DNA from: Bacteroidales bacterium
GTDB lineage: Bacteria > Bacteroidota > Bacteroidia > Bacteroidales > F082
Direction of reading: 5' to 3'
Length of the DNA: 64,000 nt
Assembly: GCA_017553625.1 (NCBI GenBank)
Contig: JAFZKP010000050.1
Coordinates: forward strand, 1-64,000
The translations under genes and the position numbers were made by a program. The notes under the pieces are model-generated. The model saw only the letters and a program-made list of their open reading frames with translations, was not told where the DNA came from and did not search any database. Shown here piece by piece: positions 34,697-42,961 of the stretch (position 1 is its first letter; each line of letters opens with the position of its first letter).

Positions 34697-36959
34697 CATG
34701 TTTGTCATCAAGTGAGACGACGACGTTATAGACACCGTTATTTAAACTGCTGCAATCGATTTGAATACTGGTGTCATGGTTGTAGTTGACTATGCTTCCG
34801 ACTTTTTGTCCTAACATGTTGAAGACCATGATGTTGCTGATGTTAATGCCTTCTACATGTATTATGCCATTGGTTGGGTTGGGGTATATTTTGATTTGTT
34901 CGTTCTGGTATTGCTCGCCAATGCCGATGGTGTTTGACACTATGATGTAGCTTTCGTGACGATAGTGATTTTGTTTCGTGACGACAACCTTTAATGTGTC
35001 ACCTTCGTCGTAAACGTTAATAAAATGCAGAGTTGCGGAACCGTTCTTTGAAATATTTTTGGAAATCAGATTATTGTTGAAAGACAATGCTATGGTGGCG
35101 CCGTCGTCAGCATTGATTGTCACGTCCATGATGTCTGTTCTAATGTGCTCGGGATGTTCGACCGAAAGCGTTTGCGGCATCTCTGTATATAACTGGAGAA
35201 ACGCATCGCCGAAGTAATGGAACAGGTGATAAGTTATGGCTTTCATGCTTGCGTTGCTCGGGAATGATGACTGGTGAAGGAAGTATTTCCCATACGCATT
35301 GGCAAACGCCGGATATTGAAAACGGATGTCGTCATTGCCGTAATTTGGCATGAAATCGGGGTAAAGATAGTCGAAAAAGCCCCAGACGTAAGTGTCGTTT
35401 ACGTATGAATAAGACAATTCTGAGGCGGCTATCACGCCGACTGCACCTTGTGGAATCCTTAAGAAACGCTCAGCAAAACAATCGGTTTTGTTGCCGTATC
35501 CGAAATGACCAGTCTGGCAGTTTGCCGACATTACGAATGTGAGTTTGTCGTTGTTGAGGTTGTTGATTAAGGTCGTGTTGTATGCTGGCTCGCCCCAACT
35601 CTCATATGTGCCGTGGTCACGATGTGCGAGCATGAATGTGCCGTCTTGAATGGCCTGTGTGATGTCATTGGCGTTGGCATCCCAATCGGTGAGATGCGAC
35701 ATTGTGGGTGGAATGTAGTCTAATCCGTCTGGACCGAAATAACTGATGATGTCATCGGTTTTCTGACCAGTGGACCAGACGGAATCGGGAGTGCCTTGAT
35801 AAATGGCGTTGAGATGTATAACTTGTTTGCCTGTCTTGTGGAAATAACCTGCGACCACTTCGGTGCACAGTTGAAACCAGCGTTTGCGCTGATAGCCCAT
35901 GGCAGTTATGACTTTGTCATAATAAGACGCGTCAGAGTAGGGCCGGCGCTCATATTGGATGGTCTTTTGAACCATCAGTCTGGCTTCGTCGTGGTTGGTG
36001 GCAGGCATACGCGCGATGACGATGTCGGGAAGATTGTCGTTATTGAAGTCGACTAATTTGTTGTCGGTCAGATACGGCTCGAATTGCTGACCTTCCGGAT
36101 GATCTTTTAAAGCATAGGTCGTTATGCCTTGTGCCGAATTGGATTTGTAATCGCCAAGAAGCAGAACCGCAGAAGGTGACGGAGACCAGTTTTCGTAGGC
36201 GTTTTTGAGATATGACTTCAAGGTGTCGGGATTGTTGGCACCAACTTTTTCCATTGTAACAACTTTTGTCATGATTCCCTGAGTCTCACGAAAGTTTTTC
36301 AAGGTGTCTGCCCACTCTTTTATAAGCATGTCATCTGGTGTGATGATGAGATAATCGCAGCCGTCGCGTCGTGAGACAGTTGAGAATTCCTCATCGATGG
36401 GTTTGTCAAAGAATTCTGGATTTATGACGATATTTTTGAATAATGAGTTATCGCCGGTAGTTTCAAAATTTTTTGACTGGTCGAAATGGCAGGTGATTGT
36501 GGCGTTTTCGATGGATTTCAGTTGGTGCCGCACAGGGTTGTACTGCTCCAAGGCAATTCCGACAAGAATGATGTCAAAATCTCGGAAACTCATTCTTTCG
36601 CAAGTGATTATTTCTTTTGGAAAAAACTCGTCTTTGGAATAGATTGTTTTGTTTTCAACGGGTTGATAATCAATTGAATCGTAGTCATTTGGAAGACGTG
36701 AAGCAGGGGCGATGAAAATTTCATCGGTTGTCTTTAATGATATAGAATCAATTGTGAAGTTGAAAACCGAGTTTTTGGGGATGGCGATGTATCTGGCGTC
36801 GGTTTTGAGTTCTGGACAACCTTCGTCGGTGGGGATGAAGTTTGTTGCGCTTTCTTTTATACCGACTTGGAATGAGACGCTTTGTTTCTGGGCGTAGACA
36901 CTGCTGATGACGGTCAGCGTCAACAGAAGCAGGAGCGATATTCTCAACAGTTTTTGCAT
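34653..36959 (-). CDS. Gingipain-like C25 cysteine protease with T9SS sorting domain
   Basis: A secreted protease of 768 aa. It has a signal peptide ending VYAQ, a propeptide-like N-terminal region, then a C25 peptidase domain from about residue 200 with His449 in AHRDHGTYESWG and Cys481 in SANCQTGHF, matching the HRDHG and NC motifs of gingipains. The C-terminus carries a T9SS type A sorting domain from about 690 (KIYPNPTNGIIHVEG, NMLGQKVGS, NNGVYNVVV), followed by a short extra tail TDHSSW. It should be exported by the PorU/PorV system encoded nearby. The ATG at 36959 lies directly below the promoter. Confidence 0.92.
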   Translation of the reverse strand: MQKLLRISLLLLLTLTVISSVYAQKQSVSFQVGIKESATNFIPTDEGCPELKTDARYIAIPKNSVFNFTIDSISLKTTDEIFIAPASRLPNDYDSIDYQPVENKTIYSKDEFFPKEIITCERMSFRDFDIILVGIALEQYNPVRHQLKSIENATITCHFDQSKNFETTGDNSLFKNIVINPEFFDKPIDEEFSTVSRRDGCDYLIITPDDMLIKEWADTLKNFRETQGIMTKVVTMEKVGANNPDTLKSYLKNAYENWSPSPSAVLLLGDYKSNSAQGITTYALKDHPEGQQFEPYLTDNKLVDFNNDNLPDIVIARMPATNHDEARLMVQKTIQYERRPYSDASYYDKVITAMGYQRKRWFQLCTEVVAGYFHKTGKQVIHLNAIYQGTPDSVWSTGQKTDDIISYFGPDGLDYIPPTMSHLTDWDANANDITQAIQDGTFMLAHRDHGTYESWGEPAYNTTLINNLNNDKLTFVMSANCQTGHFGYGNKTDCFAERFLRIPQGAVGVIAASELSYSYVNDTYVWGFFDYLYPDFMPNYGNDDIRFQYPAFANAYGKYFLHQSSFPSNASMKAITYHLFHYFGDAFLQLYTEMPQTLSVEHPEHIRTDIMDVTINADDGATIALSFNNNLISKNISKNGSATLHFINVYDEGDTLKVVVTKQNHYRHESYIIVSNTIGIGEQYQNEQIKIYPNPTNGIIHVEGINISNIMVFNMLGQKVGSIVNYNHDTSIQIDCSSLNNGVYNVVVSLDDKHVIHKSIALTDHSSW

Positions 36960-36963
36960 GTCG

Positions 36964-36971
36964 CAAAGATA
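36964..36971 (-). promoter_or_regulatory. C25 protease promoter, -7 element TATCTTTG (minus strand)
   Basis: Plus-strand CAAAGATA at 36964-36971. The predicted transcription start is within one to four bases of the ATG at 36959, so the message is probably leaderless or nearly so. Confidence 0.7.
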
Positions 36972-36972
36972 C

Positions 36973-37006
36973 AAAAAAAGAGACAACGTAACATTGTCTC
37001 TTTTTT
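36973..37006. terminator. Bidirectional terminator between rpmH and the C25 protease gene
   Basis: Stem AAAGAGACAA (36977-36986) and TTGTCTCTTT (36994-37003) flanked by A and T runs. It can stop rpmH transcription on the minus strand just upstream of the protease promoter. Confidence 0.75.
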
Positions 37007-37044
37007 GTAACCTTAAATAATTTATCAGGTACGGCTTCGCCGAA

Positions 37045-37191
37045 TCAATACTCGTCAGATACTGTGAGCTTCTTTCTGCCTTTTGCGCGGCGGGCTTTCA
37101 AAACCTTGCGACCGTTGGCAGTTGCCATTCTTTCTCTGAAACCGTGTTTGTTCTTGCGTCTTCTGTTCGATGGTTGGAATGTACGTTTCAT
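37045..37191 (-). CDS. rpmH: 50S ribosomal protein L34
   Basis: A 48-residue basic protein, complete from ATG at 37191 to TGA at 37045. The sequence begins [20 protein letters not shown] and continues [20 protein letters not shown], the L34 signature. A short acidic tail VSDEY follows. L34 is a small rRNA-binding protein of the large subunit. It has its own promoter at 37237-37244 and a terminator downstream. Confidence 0.96.
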   Translation of the reverse strand: MKRTFQPSNRRRKNKHGFRERMATANGRKVLKARRAKGRKKLTVSDEY

Positions 37192-37236
37192 TGCTTTATC
37201 TATATTTTATTTTTTCTAACCTAATTTTTCGGACTG

Positions 37237-37244
37237 CAAAAATA
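37237..37244 (-). promoter_or_regulatory. rpmH promoter, -7 element TATTTTTG (minus strand)
   Basis: Plus-strand CAAAAATA gives TATTTTTG on the minus strand, about 45 bases upstream of the rpmH ATG. Confidence 0.65.
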
Positions 37245-37281
37245 CAAAAGTTTTTAATACGTACAACATTTTTTTGAAAAA

Positions 37282-38736
37282 TTATTTTTCGGGTACATTT
37301 TTCAATGTTTCAACCAGGAATTCCCAGAAAGGAGTGACTGATTCGATGTTCAGAGCCTCGTCTGGTGAGTGTGGGTGAACGAGTGTCGGACCGAATGAAA
37401 TCATATCCCAGTTAGGATATTTTGCACCGAGGATACCGCATTCGAGACCAGCATGGATGACCATGACTTTCGGCTCTTTGCCAAATTTCTCGTTGTAAAC
37501 CTTTTTCATTGTGGCGAGGATTGGGCTGTCGATGTTCGGTTTCCAGCCGTGGTATGAGCCGCTTGACTCTGCTGTCGCGCCATGTTCTGTCAAGATGGCA
37601 CGGATGTCTTCGGCGAGCTTGTCTTTGAGCTCATCGACGAGACCGCGTTGCAGTGAGCATGTGATAATCTTGCCGTCTTCGAACTTCACGAGAGCAAGGT
37701 TCGATGATGTCTCGACAGTGCCTTCAAAGTCTTTCGACATTCCGATGACGCCGTTTGGATATTTTGCTATGGCTTCCATCATGTTCTTGAAAGTCTTGTT
37801 GTCGATGACTTGGGCAGGCATCTCTGTCTCGACCATTGAGATTGCGAGTTCAGGCTCTGTCTCTGAGTATTGTTCTTTGACAGCGCTTTCGTATTCTTGC
37901 ACGAATGTCTTCATTTTCTCAACTTTTTCAGCTGGAAGAACGACTGTTGCGAATGACTCTCTTGGGATTGCGTTGCGGAGGCTTCCACCGTTGATTGTGG
38001 CAAGGCGAACGCCGAATTTCTGTGATGTCATGATTAGCAAGGTGTTCATGATTTTGTTGGCGTTTCCTCTTCCGAGGTTGATGTCCATGCCAGAGTGACC
38101 GCCTTTCAATCCTTTGACAATCAATTGATAAGCTGCCATTCCGTCAACAACTTTCTCCATTTTGGGAGTCCAGCAGGCGTTTGTGTCGATACCGCCGGCG
38201 CAGCCAACGTAGAGCTCGCCTTCAGTCTCTGAGTCCATGTTGAGAAGGATGTCGCCTTTAAGGAATCCAGGGGCGAGTTTGTTGGCGCCTGTCATGCCTG
38301 TCTCTTCGTCGATGGTGAACAGGGCTTCGACTGGGCCGTGCTGAAGGTCTTTTGATGCGAGGACGCCCATCGCGGCAGCTGCTCCCACGCCGTTGTCAGC
38401 GCCGAGAGTGGTGCCTTTTGCGCGCACCCAACCGTTGTCGACGTAAGTCTCAATAGGGTCTTTCTCGAAGTCATGAACAGTGTCGGCGTTCTTTTGCGGC
38501 ACCATGTCGAGGTGAGCCTGGAGGATAACGCCTTTGCGGTTCTCGTAACCTGGTGTTGCGGGCTTGCGGATGATGACGTTACCGGCTTCGTCGACGATGG
38601 TTTCAAGACCGAGGTCTTCGCCGAATTTCTTCATGAAAGCGATAACTTGAGCCTCCTTCTTTGAAGGACGCGGGATGCGTGTCAGGCTGTAGAAGTTTTC
38701 AAATACTTCTTTTGGTTGTAATTCGTTAATTGCCAT
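37282..38736 (-). CDS. pepD: Aminoacyl-histidine dipeptidase (M20 family, PepD)
   Basis: A 484-residue zinc dipeptidase that splits Xaa-His and other dipeptides in the cytosol. Metal ligands and catalytic residues are visible in QAHLDMVPQ, GADNGVGAAAAMGV, TIDEETGMTGA, NMDSETEG and TLVHPHSPDE. The lid-domain segment GGHSGMDINLGRGNA is also typical of PepD. It begins 37 bases after the hydrogenase-like gene and no promoter motif was seen between them, so it may be transcribed with the upstream cluster. The link is probably not functional. Confidence 0.94.
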   Translation of the reverse strand: MAINELQPKEVFENFYSLTRIPRPSKKEAQVIAFMKKFGEDLGLETIVDEAGNVIIRKPATPGYENRKGVILQAHLDMVPQKNADTVHDFEKDPIETYVDNGWVRAKGTTLGADNGVGAAAAMGVLASKDLQHGPVEALFTIDEETGMTGANKLAPGFLKGDILLNMDSETEGELYVGCAGGIDTNACWTPKMEKVVDGMAAYQLIVKGLKGGHSGMDINLGRGNANKIMNTLLIMTSQKFGVRLATINGGSLRNAIPRESFATVVLPAEKVEKMKTFVQEYESAVKEQYSETEPELAISMVETEMPAQVIDNKTFKNMMEAIAKYPNGVIGMSKDFEGTVETSSNLALVKFEDGKIITCSLQRGLVDELKDKLAEDIRAILTEHGATAESSGSYHGWKPNIDSPILATMKKVYNEKFGKEPKVMVIHAGLECGILGAKYPNWDMISFGPTLVHPHSPDEALNIESVTPFWEFLVETLKNVPEK

Positions 38737-38773
38737 TGTGTTAAGTTTTTATATTGATTGATATTTATTATTT

Positions 38774-40126
38774 TTAACGGAATTTTTCAATTTTTTCGTA
38801 TCCCCAGATTTCTTCCATAATCTTAAGCGATTCATCTACTTTCATATCCTTGCGAGCTTCCATATTACGCTGGACGAAGATGCAGTCGGAGAGTTTGCAG
38901 CCGTTGCAGACAATGTCTTCGGCGAGAGCGTCGCATGAAGGTGCACCGCATATTCCGCAGTCAATCTGTGGCAGTTGGCGTTCTAACTCTTTGATTTTGT
39001 TCATCTTCTCGAGAGCTTTTGAGATGTCTGGGTCGAGGCTGATTGAACGTGCTTCTACCGGTCCGACATCGATGTTGTCAATCAGATAGTCGTGTTCTTC
39101 TTCAATCTCTTTGGCGCGTGTCAGCTCACCACGGCGTTCCTTGCCCGCCACGTATCTTGCCCTGTTGAACATGCGCTCGCAGGTGAGGAATCGGTTGTTG
39201 TACGTCAAGATGCCACCTGGGCAGCTTTGGTCGCAGGCACGCAGTTCGAGGAAATCGACGTTCTCAACCTCTTCATTTTCAACCTTTTCCAGAAATTCGA
39301 TGGCGTTGTCGATGCCGTCAATTGACAAGGAATGCTCGGAGACGGCAAGTCTTCTTTCGCCATTTGTCAAAGAGGTTAAGATGCTGTCGGAAGTGAGCTG
39401 TGCGATTGGCAGTTTCACCTCTTTATAGTCGTGGCCTTGTTCTTTTATCTTTTTGTAAACGCGGTTATACAGCGAGTCCATGTTGATGACGCCGTCGACA
39501 ATTGATTTCTCTTCGCCGACAGGGCTTTTCACGGCTGCTATCTTCGCTGCGCATGGCGTGACGTAGAACACTCCTATGTCTTCTGGACGCCAGCCGTCTT
39601 TCTCGAGTTTGCGTTTGATGTACATTGCGGTGATGTCGAGCGGCGCCTTGATTGGGATGATGTTGTCGACCAATCCAGGGAATTTCACTTGGATGAGGCG
39701 CACGATGGCTGGGCAGAATGAGGAGATGAGTGGCTTGGTGTTGCCTTCGCGCTCCAAACGGTTCTTCGCCTCGGTGTAGATAGGCGTCGTGATTTCCGTC
39801 TCGATGACATGTTGGAAGCCTATCTCGTTGAGTATGGCATAGATTCGTGACACGCTGATGTCGTCTTTGAACTGGCCCAGGAAGACCGCAGGCACAAGTG
39901 CGACGCGGCAAGGGAATTTGAATATCTCCTCGAGGTCGTCTTGTTTGACGAACACGGCTTTATGCGGACAAGCGATGAAGCAGTTACCGCAGTCGATGCA
40001 GCGGTTTTCGTTGATGTGCGCTTTGCCGTCGCGAACGCGGATGGCTTCGGTGGGGCATACTCTCATGCAGTGAGAGCATCCTTCGCAAACGTTTTCGTTT
40101 ATCTGGAGAGCGTGAAAGAATGACAT
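38774..40126 (-). CDS. [FeFe]-hydrogenase-like protein with altered H-cluster site, putative sensor
   Basis: A 450-residue iron-sulfur protein. Domains in order: two [4Fe-4S] clusters (CEGCSHCMRVCP and CIDCGNCFIACP), a hydrogenase large-subunit-like domain at about 70-320, and a C-terminal [4Fe-4S] module with CGICGAPSC and CNGCKLSDC. The four H-cluster ligand cysteines appear retained (Cys138 in SFCPAI, Cys192 in TPCAAK, Cys298 and Cys302 in ACDQSCPGG), but the proton-transfer Cys of the usual TSCCP is replaced by Phe137. This fits hydrogenase-related sensory proteins rather than a hydrogen-producing enzyme. The ATG at 40126 (MSFFHALQ) is preferred over an upstream start. It ends a cluster of signalling genes. 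Confidence 0.85.
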   Translation of the reverse strand: MSFFHALQINENVCEGCSHCMRVCPTEAIRVRDGKAHINENRCIDCGNCFIACPHKAVFVKQDDLEEIFKFPCRVALVPAVFLGQFKDDISVSRIYAILNEIGFQHVIETEITTPIYTEAKNRLEREGNTKPLISSFCPAIVRLIQVKFPGLVDNIIPIKAPLDITAMYIKRKLEKDGWRPEDIGVFYVTPCAAKIAAVKSPVGEEKSIVDGVINMDSLYNRVYKKIKEQGHDYKEVKLPIAQLTSDSILTSLTNGERRLAVSEHSLSIDGIDNAIEFLEKVENEEVENVDFLELRACDQSCPGGILTYNNRFLTCERMFNRARYVAGKERRGELTRAKEIEEEHDYLIDNIDVGPVEARSISLDPDISKALEKMNKIKELERQLPQIDCGICGAPSCDALAEDIVCNGCKLSDCIFVQRNMEARKDMKVDESLKIMEEIWGYEKIEKFR

Positions 40127-40150
40127 AATCCTAATTTTTGTTATTAAATG

Positions 40151-40175
40151 AGATGCGATGAATCGCATCTTTACT
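40151..40175. repeat. Dispersed palindrome (AGATGCGAT type)
   Basis: Arms AGATGCGAT (40151-40159) and ATCGCATCT (40162-40170), followed by TTTAC. It lies between the RsbW-like and hydrogenase-like genes and is a variant of the GTAGAGACG palindromes. Confidence 0.7.
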
Positions 40176-40199
40176 GTGCTATTATTGAACGTTTATCTT

Positions 40200-40613
40200 C
40201 TACGAGAGGTTGACCTCCATTTCGACGGTTGTGCCGACGCCAACTGTTGACTGCACGTTGAGGCGGTCGACGTTTTTCTTGATGTTAGGCAGACCCATGC
40301 CGGCGCCGAAACCCATGTTGCGGACTTCCGGAGAGGCGGTGCTGTTGCCTTCCTGCATTGCCCAGTCGATGTCGGGGATGCCGGGACCTTTGTCAATGAC
40401 GCGAAGGAGTATCTTGCCGGCGTCGATGTCGGCGGTGACCACTCCGCCGTAGGCATGAGCAATAGCGTTGACTTCCGCCTCGTAGAGGGCGACCACGACG
40501 CGTTTTACTATGGACGGGTTCACGCTGAGTTGTTTCAAGGTCTTCTTAATCGAGCTTGACGCAGACCCTGCATTGACGAAATCTCCTTCAACTACTGTAT
40601 ATTCCAGATGCAT
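40200..40613 (-). CDS. RsbW-like serine kinase / ATP-binding anti-sigma regulator domain protein
   Basis: A 137-residue GHKL-fold ATPase of the anti-sigma-regulator type. The N box is ALYEAEVNAIAHA, the G1 box is DKGPGIPD and the G2 region is GFGAGMGLPNIKK, followed by TTVEMEVN. Such proteins phosphorylate a partner or sequester it, as SpoIIAB and RsbW do. No sigma factor or STAS partner is adjacent, so the target may be a neighbouring DRTGG protein or the hydrogenase-like sensor, which is inference. It is 15 bases from the DRTGG gene upstream and clearly in the same operon. Confidence 0.82.
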   Translation of the reverse strand: MHLEYTVVEGDFVNAGSASSSIKKTLKQLSVNPSIVKRVVVALYEAEVNAIAHAYGGVVTADIDAGKILLRVIDKGPGIPDIDWAMQEGNSTASPEVRNMGFGAGMGLPNIKKNVDRLNVQSTVGVGTTVEMEVNLS

Positions 40614-40628
40614 AATCGTAATTTTTCG

Positions 40629-40973
40629 TTAATAAATAGGTTTTAGACCGGCTTCCCAGAGCAGACCGCATGTCTTGAACATGGAATATTCACATTCCAT
40701 GAGGACCATGCCTTCGTCTTCGGCGAGTTCAATCATCTCCTGAGTCGGTTTTTTCTTCCTGACGAACACGACGATGTCGAGGTTGCCCATCTCGCATGTG
40801 CGGATGGTTTGCATGGTGCACAGTCCGGTGACGATCATCGGGAAGTTGTCACCAAGGGTTAGAATGTCAGACATGAGGTCGCTTGCGAAGGCTTTGTCCT
40901 GCTCTTCGTCGAGACGGTCTTGACCGCAAACTACCTTGGCGTTCAATACTTTAGCAATTTCACTTAATTTCAT
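40629..40973 (-). CDS. DRTGG-domain protein, copy 2
   Basis: A 114-residue protein starting MKLSEIAKVLNAKVVCG. The segments KAFASDLMSDILTL, FPMIVTGLC and DIVVFVRKKKPTQEMIELAEDEGM fit the DRTGG domain, a small alpha/beta fold found in regulatory proteins and of unclear biochemical role. The ATG at 40973 is preferred to a start eight codons earlier. A second copy with similar layout is at 42500-42835. Both belong to the cluster that accompanies [FeFe]-hydrogenase genes in many anaerobes. Confidence 0.75.
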   Translation of the reverse strand: MKLSEIAKVLNAKVVCGQDRLDEEQDKAFASDLMSDILTLGDNFPMIVTGLCTMQTIRTCEMGNLDIVVFVRKKKPTQEMIELAEDEGMVLMECEYSMFKTCGLLWEAGLKPIY

Positions 40974-40990
40974 TTTGTTTATTTTTATTA

Positions 40991-41014
40991 GACGCAATGA
41001 ATCGCGTCTTTACG
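40991..41014. repeat. Dispersed palindrome (GACGCAAT type)
   Basis: Approximate arms GACGC and GCGTC around AATGAATC, followed by TTTAC, between the DRTGG and GHKL genes. It resembles the element at 40151-40175. Confidence 0.6.
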
Positions 41015-41043
41015 ATATTAATTTAATGTTTTCGTTTTTTTAA

Positions 41044-41087
41044 TCGGGCGAATTCGTTTTAATCGGGCGAATGATGATTCGCCCCTA
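41044..41087. repeat. Dispersed palindrome (GGGCGAAT type)
   Basis: A half copy AATCGGGCGAATTCG precedes a full palindrome with arms GGGCGAAT (41065-41072) and ATTCGCCC (41077-41084), followed by CTAC. The same full palindrome occurs at 50845-50864. Confidence 0.75.
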
Positions 41088-41090
41088 CAA

Positions 41091-41639
41091 TTATTCATTA
41101 TAATGAATCTCTTCCAAATTTTCCTGAATCATTTCTTTCAGGTATTTCATGATTTTGATGTCGTTCATTGACATTCCGTCGAGGGCTTCTTTGATTTCAT
41201 CGGTGTCGAACACGAATTCGCCTTCGTCGGTGATGTGTTTGTAGATGAAATGGATGTCTTCGTGGGCGGCGAACAGCATCACGAGGGTGCCTGCGAGGTC
41301 GCCCATAGGCGGGCGGTCGATGTTGTCGTGCTGAAACCAGAAGTTGAGCGTGGTGCCTTTGCCGACCTCGCTCTCAATCTTCATTCCGCCGCCGCAGTTC
41401 TCGGTGTTCATTTTAATAAGAGGTAACCCAAGCCCGACTTTTCGAGTGGTTCTTGATGTCGTCCAAGGGTCGGTGACCTTTGCCAGAAACTCCGGTGTCA
41501 TGCCTTTGCCGTTGTCCTTGATGGTGAAGGCGTATATGTTGTCCTTCAGGCTGTCCTTGATGGTCAGCTCGACAAGGGTGGAGTTGGCTGCTGTGGAGTT
41601 CTCCATCAGGTCATATACATGTAATGCTAATTCTTTCAT
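41091..41639 (-). CDS. GHKL ATPase (histidine-kinase-like ATP-binding domain protein)
   Basis: A 182-residue protein consisting of a histidine-kinase-type ATPase domain without a dimerisation/phosphoacceptor domain. The N box is VYDLMENSTAANST, the G1 box is IKDNGKGMTPE and the G2 box is GLGLPLIKMN, followed by GKGTTLNFWF. A C-terminal extension of about 60 residues (from MGDLAGTLV) is not part of the ATPase fold. It probably phosphorylates or binds partners in the cluster. It overlaps the PHP-domain gene upstream by four bases. Confidence 0.82.
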   Translation of the reverse strand: MKELALHVYDLMENSTAANSTLVELTIKDSLKDNIYAFTIKDNGKGMTPEFLAKVTDPWTTSRTTRKVGLGLPLIKMNTENCGGGMKIESEVGKGTTLNFWFQHDNIDRPPMGDLAGTLVMLFAAHEDIHFIYKHITDEGEFVFDTDEIKEALDGMSMNDIKIMKYLKEMIQENLEEIHYNE

Positions 41640-42412
41640 CCGAATAAAAGTTGTAGTTTTTCTTGTGGTTCAGTGTCGATGTAGCGGCCGTCCTCGCCAT
41701 GGAGCGTCTTGCGGAACTCGTCAAACGTCTTGTCGTACATGTGCAGCACGCAGTGCACTTCGCCGATGATGTGCAGGAAATGCGCGTCGCTGCTCTTCGT
41801 GAACATGAACCGTTTCAAATATGCGAATTTCTTCAAAAACTCGTCTTTTTTCACGTGCTTGGAAATCTCGAGGGCATCGGCTTTGAGGTCGGGCGGGATG
41901 AAACCGAGCTGCGACATCAATGACGACGCAGGTTTGTTGACGTGCGCTGGCACGAATAGACCGCCAATTTCGTGTACCTTGTCGTATAGCGTGTCGAGGT
42001 CGCAGTCGAGGGCTGACCACAGCAGCCATGGCTCGTCGCCGATGATTTCCTCGTCCTTGTCGACGATGAGCTGGTAGCCGAATTTCTCTTCGTCGAGAGG
42101 GATATGCGGCAGATGCTCGTCGAGGAACTCTTGGAACTTGTCAAGCTGCTCGTCGTTTTCGAAGTAGGCGAGGGCGTGAGCCTCTTCCTGAGTCGTTATC
42201 TCCACGCCTCCGATGACGAGGATGCCCTGCTCGCGTCCTATCTCCTGCGTCACCTTGACCTGTCGGGTGGTGTTGTGGTCGCAGATGGCGATGACGTCGA
42301 GGTGCAGCTTCTTCGCCTGTTCCACGATGGCGGCTGGAGACATATAGATGTCGCCGCACGGCGATAGAACCGTGTGAAGGTGCAAGTCCGCTCTGTACTT
42401 TTGCAGTTCCAC
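41636..42412 (-). CDS. PHP-domain metal-dependent phosphoesterase-like protein
   Basis: A 258-residue PHP-superfamily protein. The metal-binding motifs DLHLHTVLSPCGD, ICDHNTT, GGVEITTQEEAHAL, PAHVNKP and SSDAHFLHIIG are intact, so it should bind metals and hydrolyse a phosphoester; the substrate is unknown. The start codon appears to be GTG at 42412. It overlaps the GHKL ATPase by four bases and belongs to the six-gene cluster. PHP proteins recur next to hydrogenase genes with DRTGG and ATPase proteins in Thermotogae and Clostridia. Confidence 0.87.
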   Translation of the reverse strand: MELQKYRADLHLHTVLSPCGDIYMSPAAIVEQAKKLHLDVIAICDHNTTRQVKVTQEIGREQGILVIGGVEITTQEEAHALAYFENDEQLDKFQEFLDEHLPHIPLDEEKFGYQLIVDKDEEIIGDEPWLLWSALDCDLDTLYDKVHEIGGLFVPAHVNKPASSLMSQLGFIPPDLKADALEISKHVKKDEFLKKFAYLKRFMFTKSSDAHFLHIIGEVHCVLHMYDKTFDEFRKTLHGEDGRYIDTEPQEKLQLLFG

Positions 42413-42417
42413 TTTTA

Positions 42418-42501
42418 AGTTATTCAGTTGTTCAGTTGTTCAGTTAGTCAGTTATTCGGTTAGTTAACTGAACAACTGACTAACTGATTAACTGAATAAC
42501 T
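42418..42501. repeat. Large inverted array of AGTTNNTC/AACTGANN octamers
   Basis: About six octamers such as AGTTATTC and AGTTGTTC run into about four complementary octamers such as AACTGAAC and AACTGATT, meeting at GTTAAC. The whole could form one long imperfect hairpin between the first DRTGG gene and the PHP gene. The same octamer is tandemly repeated at 8911-8958. Confidence 0.8.
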
Positions 42502-42835
42502 ATTTATTTAAAAGGTTGTAAACCAATCCTGCGATTTCAAATGTCGGCAATGATGTCTGCAAAATCGGCAGTTCCTCCTCGTTTGCCTGGTTGATGGTGT
42601 CTTCGTTGGCGCCGAGGTCTTTGACGAGGATGATGCATGACATTTCTTTCAAAGAAGCCACTGCCATCACGTTTTTGTGTGTCTGGAGGGTAATCCAGAT
42701 GTTGCCTTCCTGCGCGTTGCCCATCACGTCGCTAAGGAGGTCTGAAATATAGCAGCCGTCGATTTCGCGGTCGAGGCCGTTTTTGCCTGCGAGGACCTTA
42801 AGTCCCAGTTTTTCAACTAATTCTTGAACTTTCAT
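42500..42835 (-). CDS. DRTGG-domain protein, copy 1
   Basis: A 111-residue protein beginning MKVQELVEKLGLKVLAG, with IDGCYISDLLSDVMGNA, NIWITLQTHKNVMAVA and CIILVKDLGANEDTI, typical of the DRTGG domain found in phosphotransacetylase-like and other regulatory proteins. It is the first gene of the minus-strand cluster, below a promoter at 42873-42880. It resembles the copy at 40629-40973, including the SDLxSDxx motif, but lacks the cysteines found there. Its molecular function is not established. Confidence 0.77.
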   Translation of the reverse strand: MKVQELVEKLGLKVLAGKNGLDREIDGCYISDLLSDVMGNAQEGNIWITLQTHKNVMAVASLKEMSCIILVKDLGANEDTINQANEEELPILQTSLPTFEIAGLVYNLLNK

Positions 42836-42872
42836 ATCAATTTTTGAAATTAAATTTTCACAAATAGGACTG

Positions 42873-42880
42873 CAAATTTA
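42873..42880 (-). promoter_or_regulatory. Promoter of the DRTGG-PHP-ATPase cluster, -7 TAAATTTG (minus strand)
   Basis: Plus-strand CAAATTTA is TAAATTTG on the minus strand, about 40 bases upstream of the first ATG of the cluster. Confidence 0.6.
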
Positions 42881-42941
42881 TGAAATATTATTCAGATTGC
42901 AAAGGATTTTTTGAAAATATTTTAATTGTCGAGTTTTTTAT

Positions 42942-42949
42942 TATCTTTG
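42942..42949 (+). promoter_or_regulatory. Promoter of the secreted amidase gene, -7 TATCTTTG
   Basis: Perfect TAnnTTTG match 12 bases before the chosen ATG at 42962. It rules out the longer reading frame that starts at 42926. Confidence 0.75.
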
Positions 42950-42961
42950 CAAGCGGAAATA

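Noticed and set aside
37511-38098. 195-codon frame opposite pepD
   Set aside because: An antisense shadow of a conserved gene; the protein shows no domain and the sense frame has complete catalytic motifs.
38774-40126. Active hydrogen-producing hydrogenase
   Set aside because: The proton-transfer Cys is Phe137 and the motif around the last ligand pair departs from MACPGGC, so a catalytic role is less likely than sensing.
42926-42961. Longer amidase start
   Set aside because: It would begin upstream of the -7 promoter element at 42942-42949, so it would not be transcribed from that promoter.
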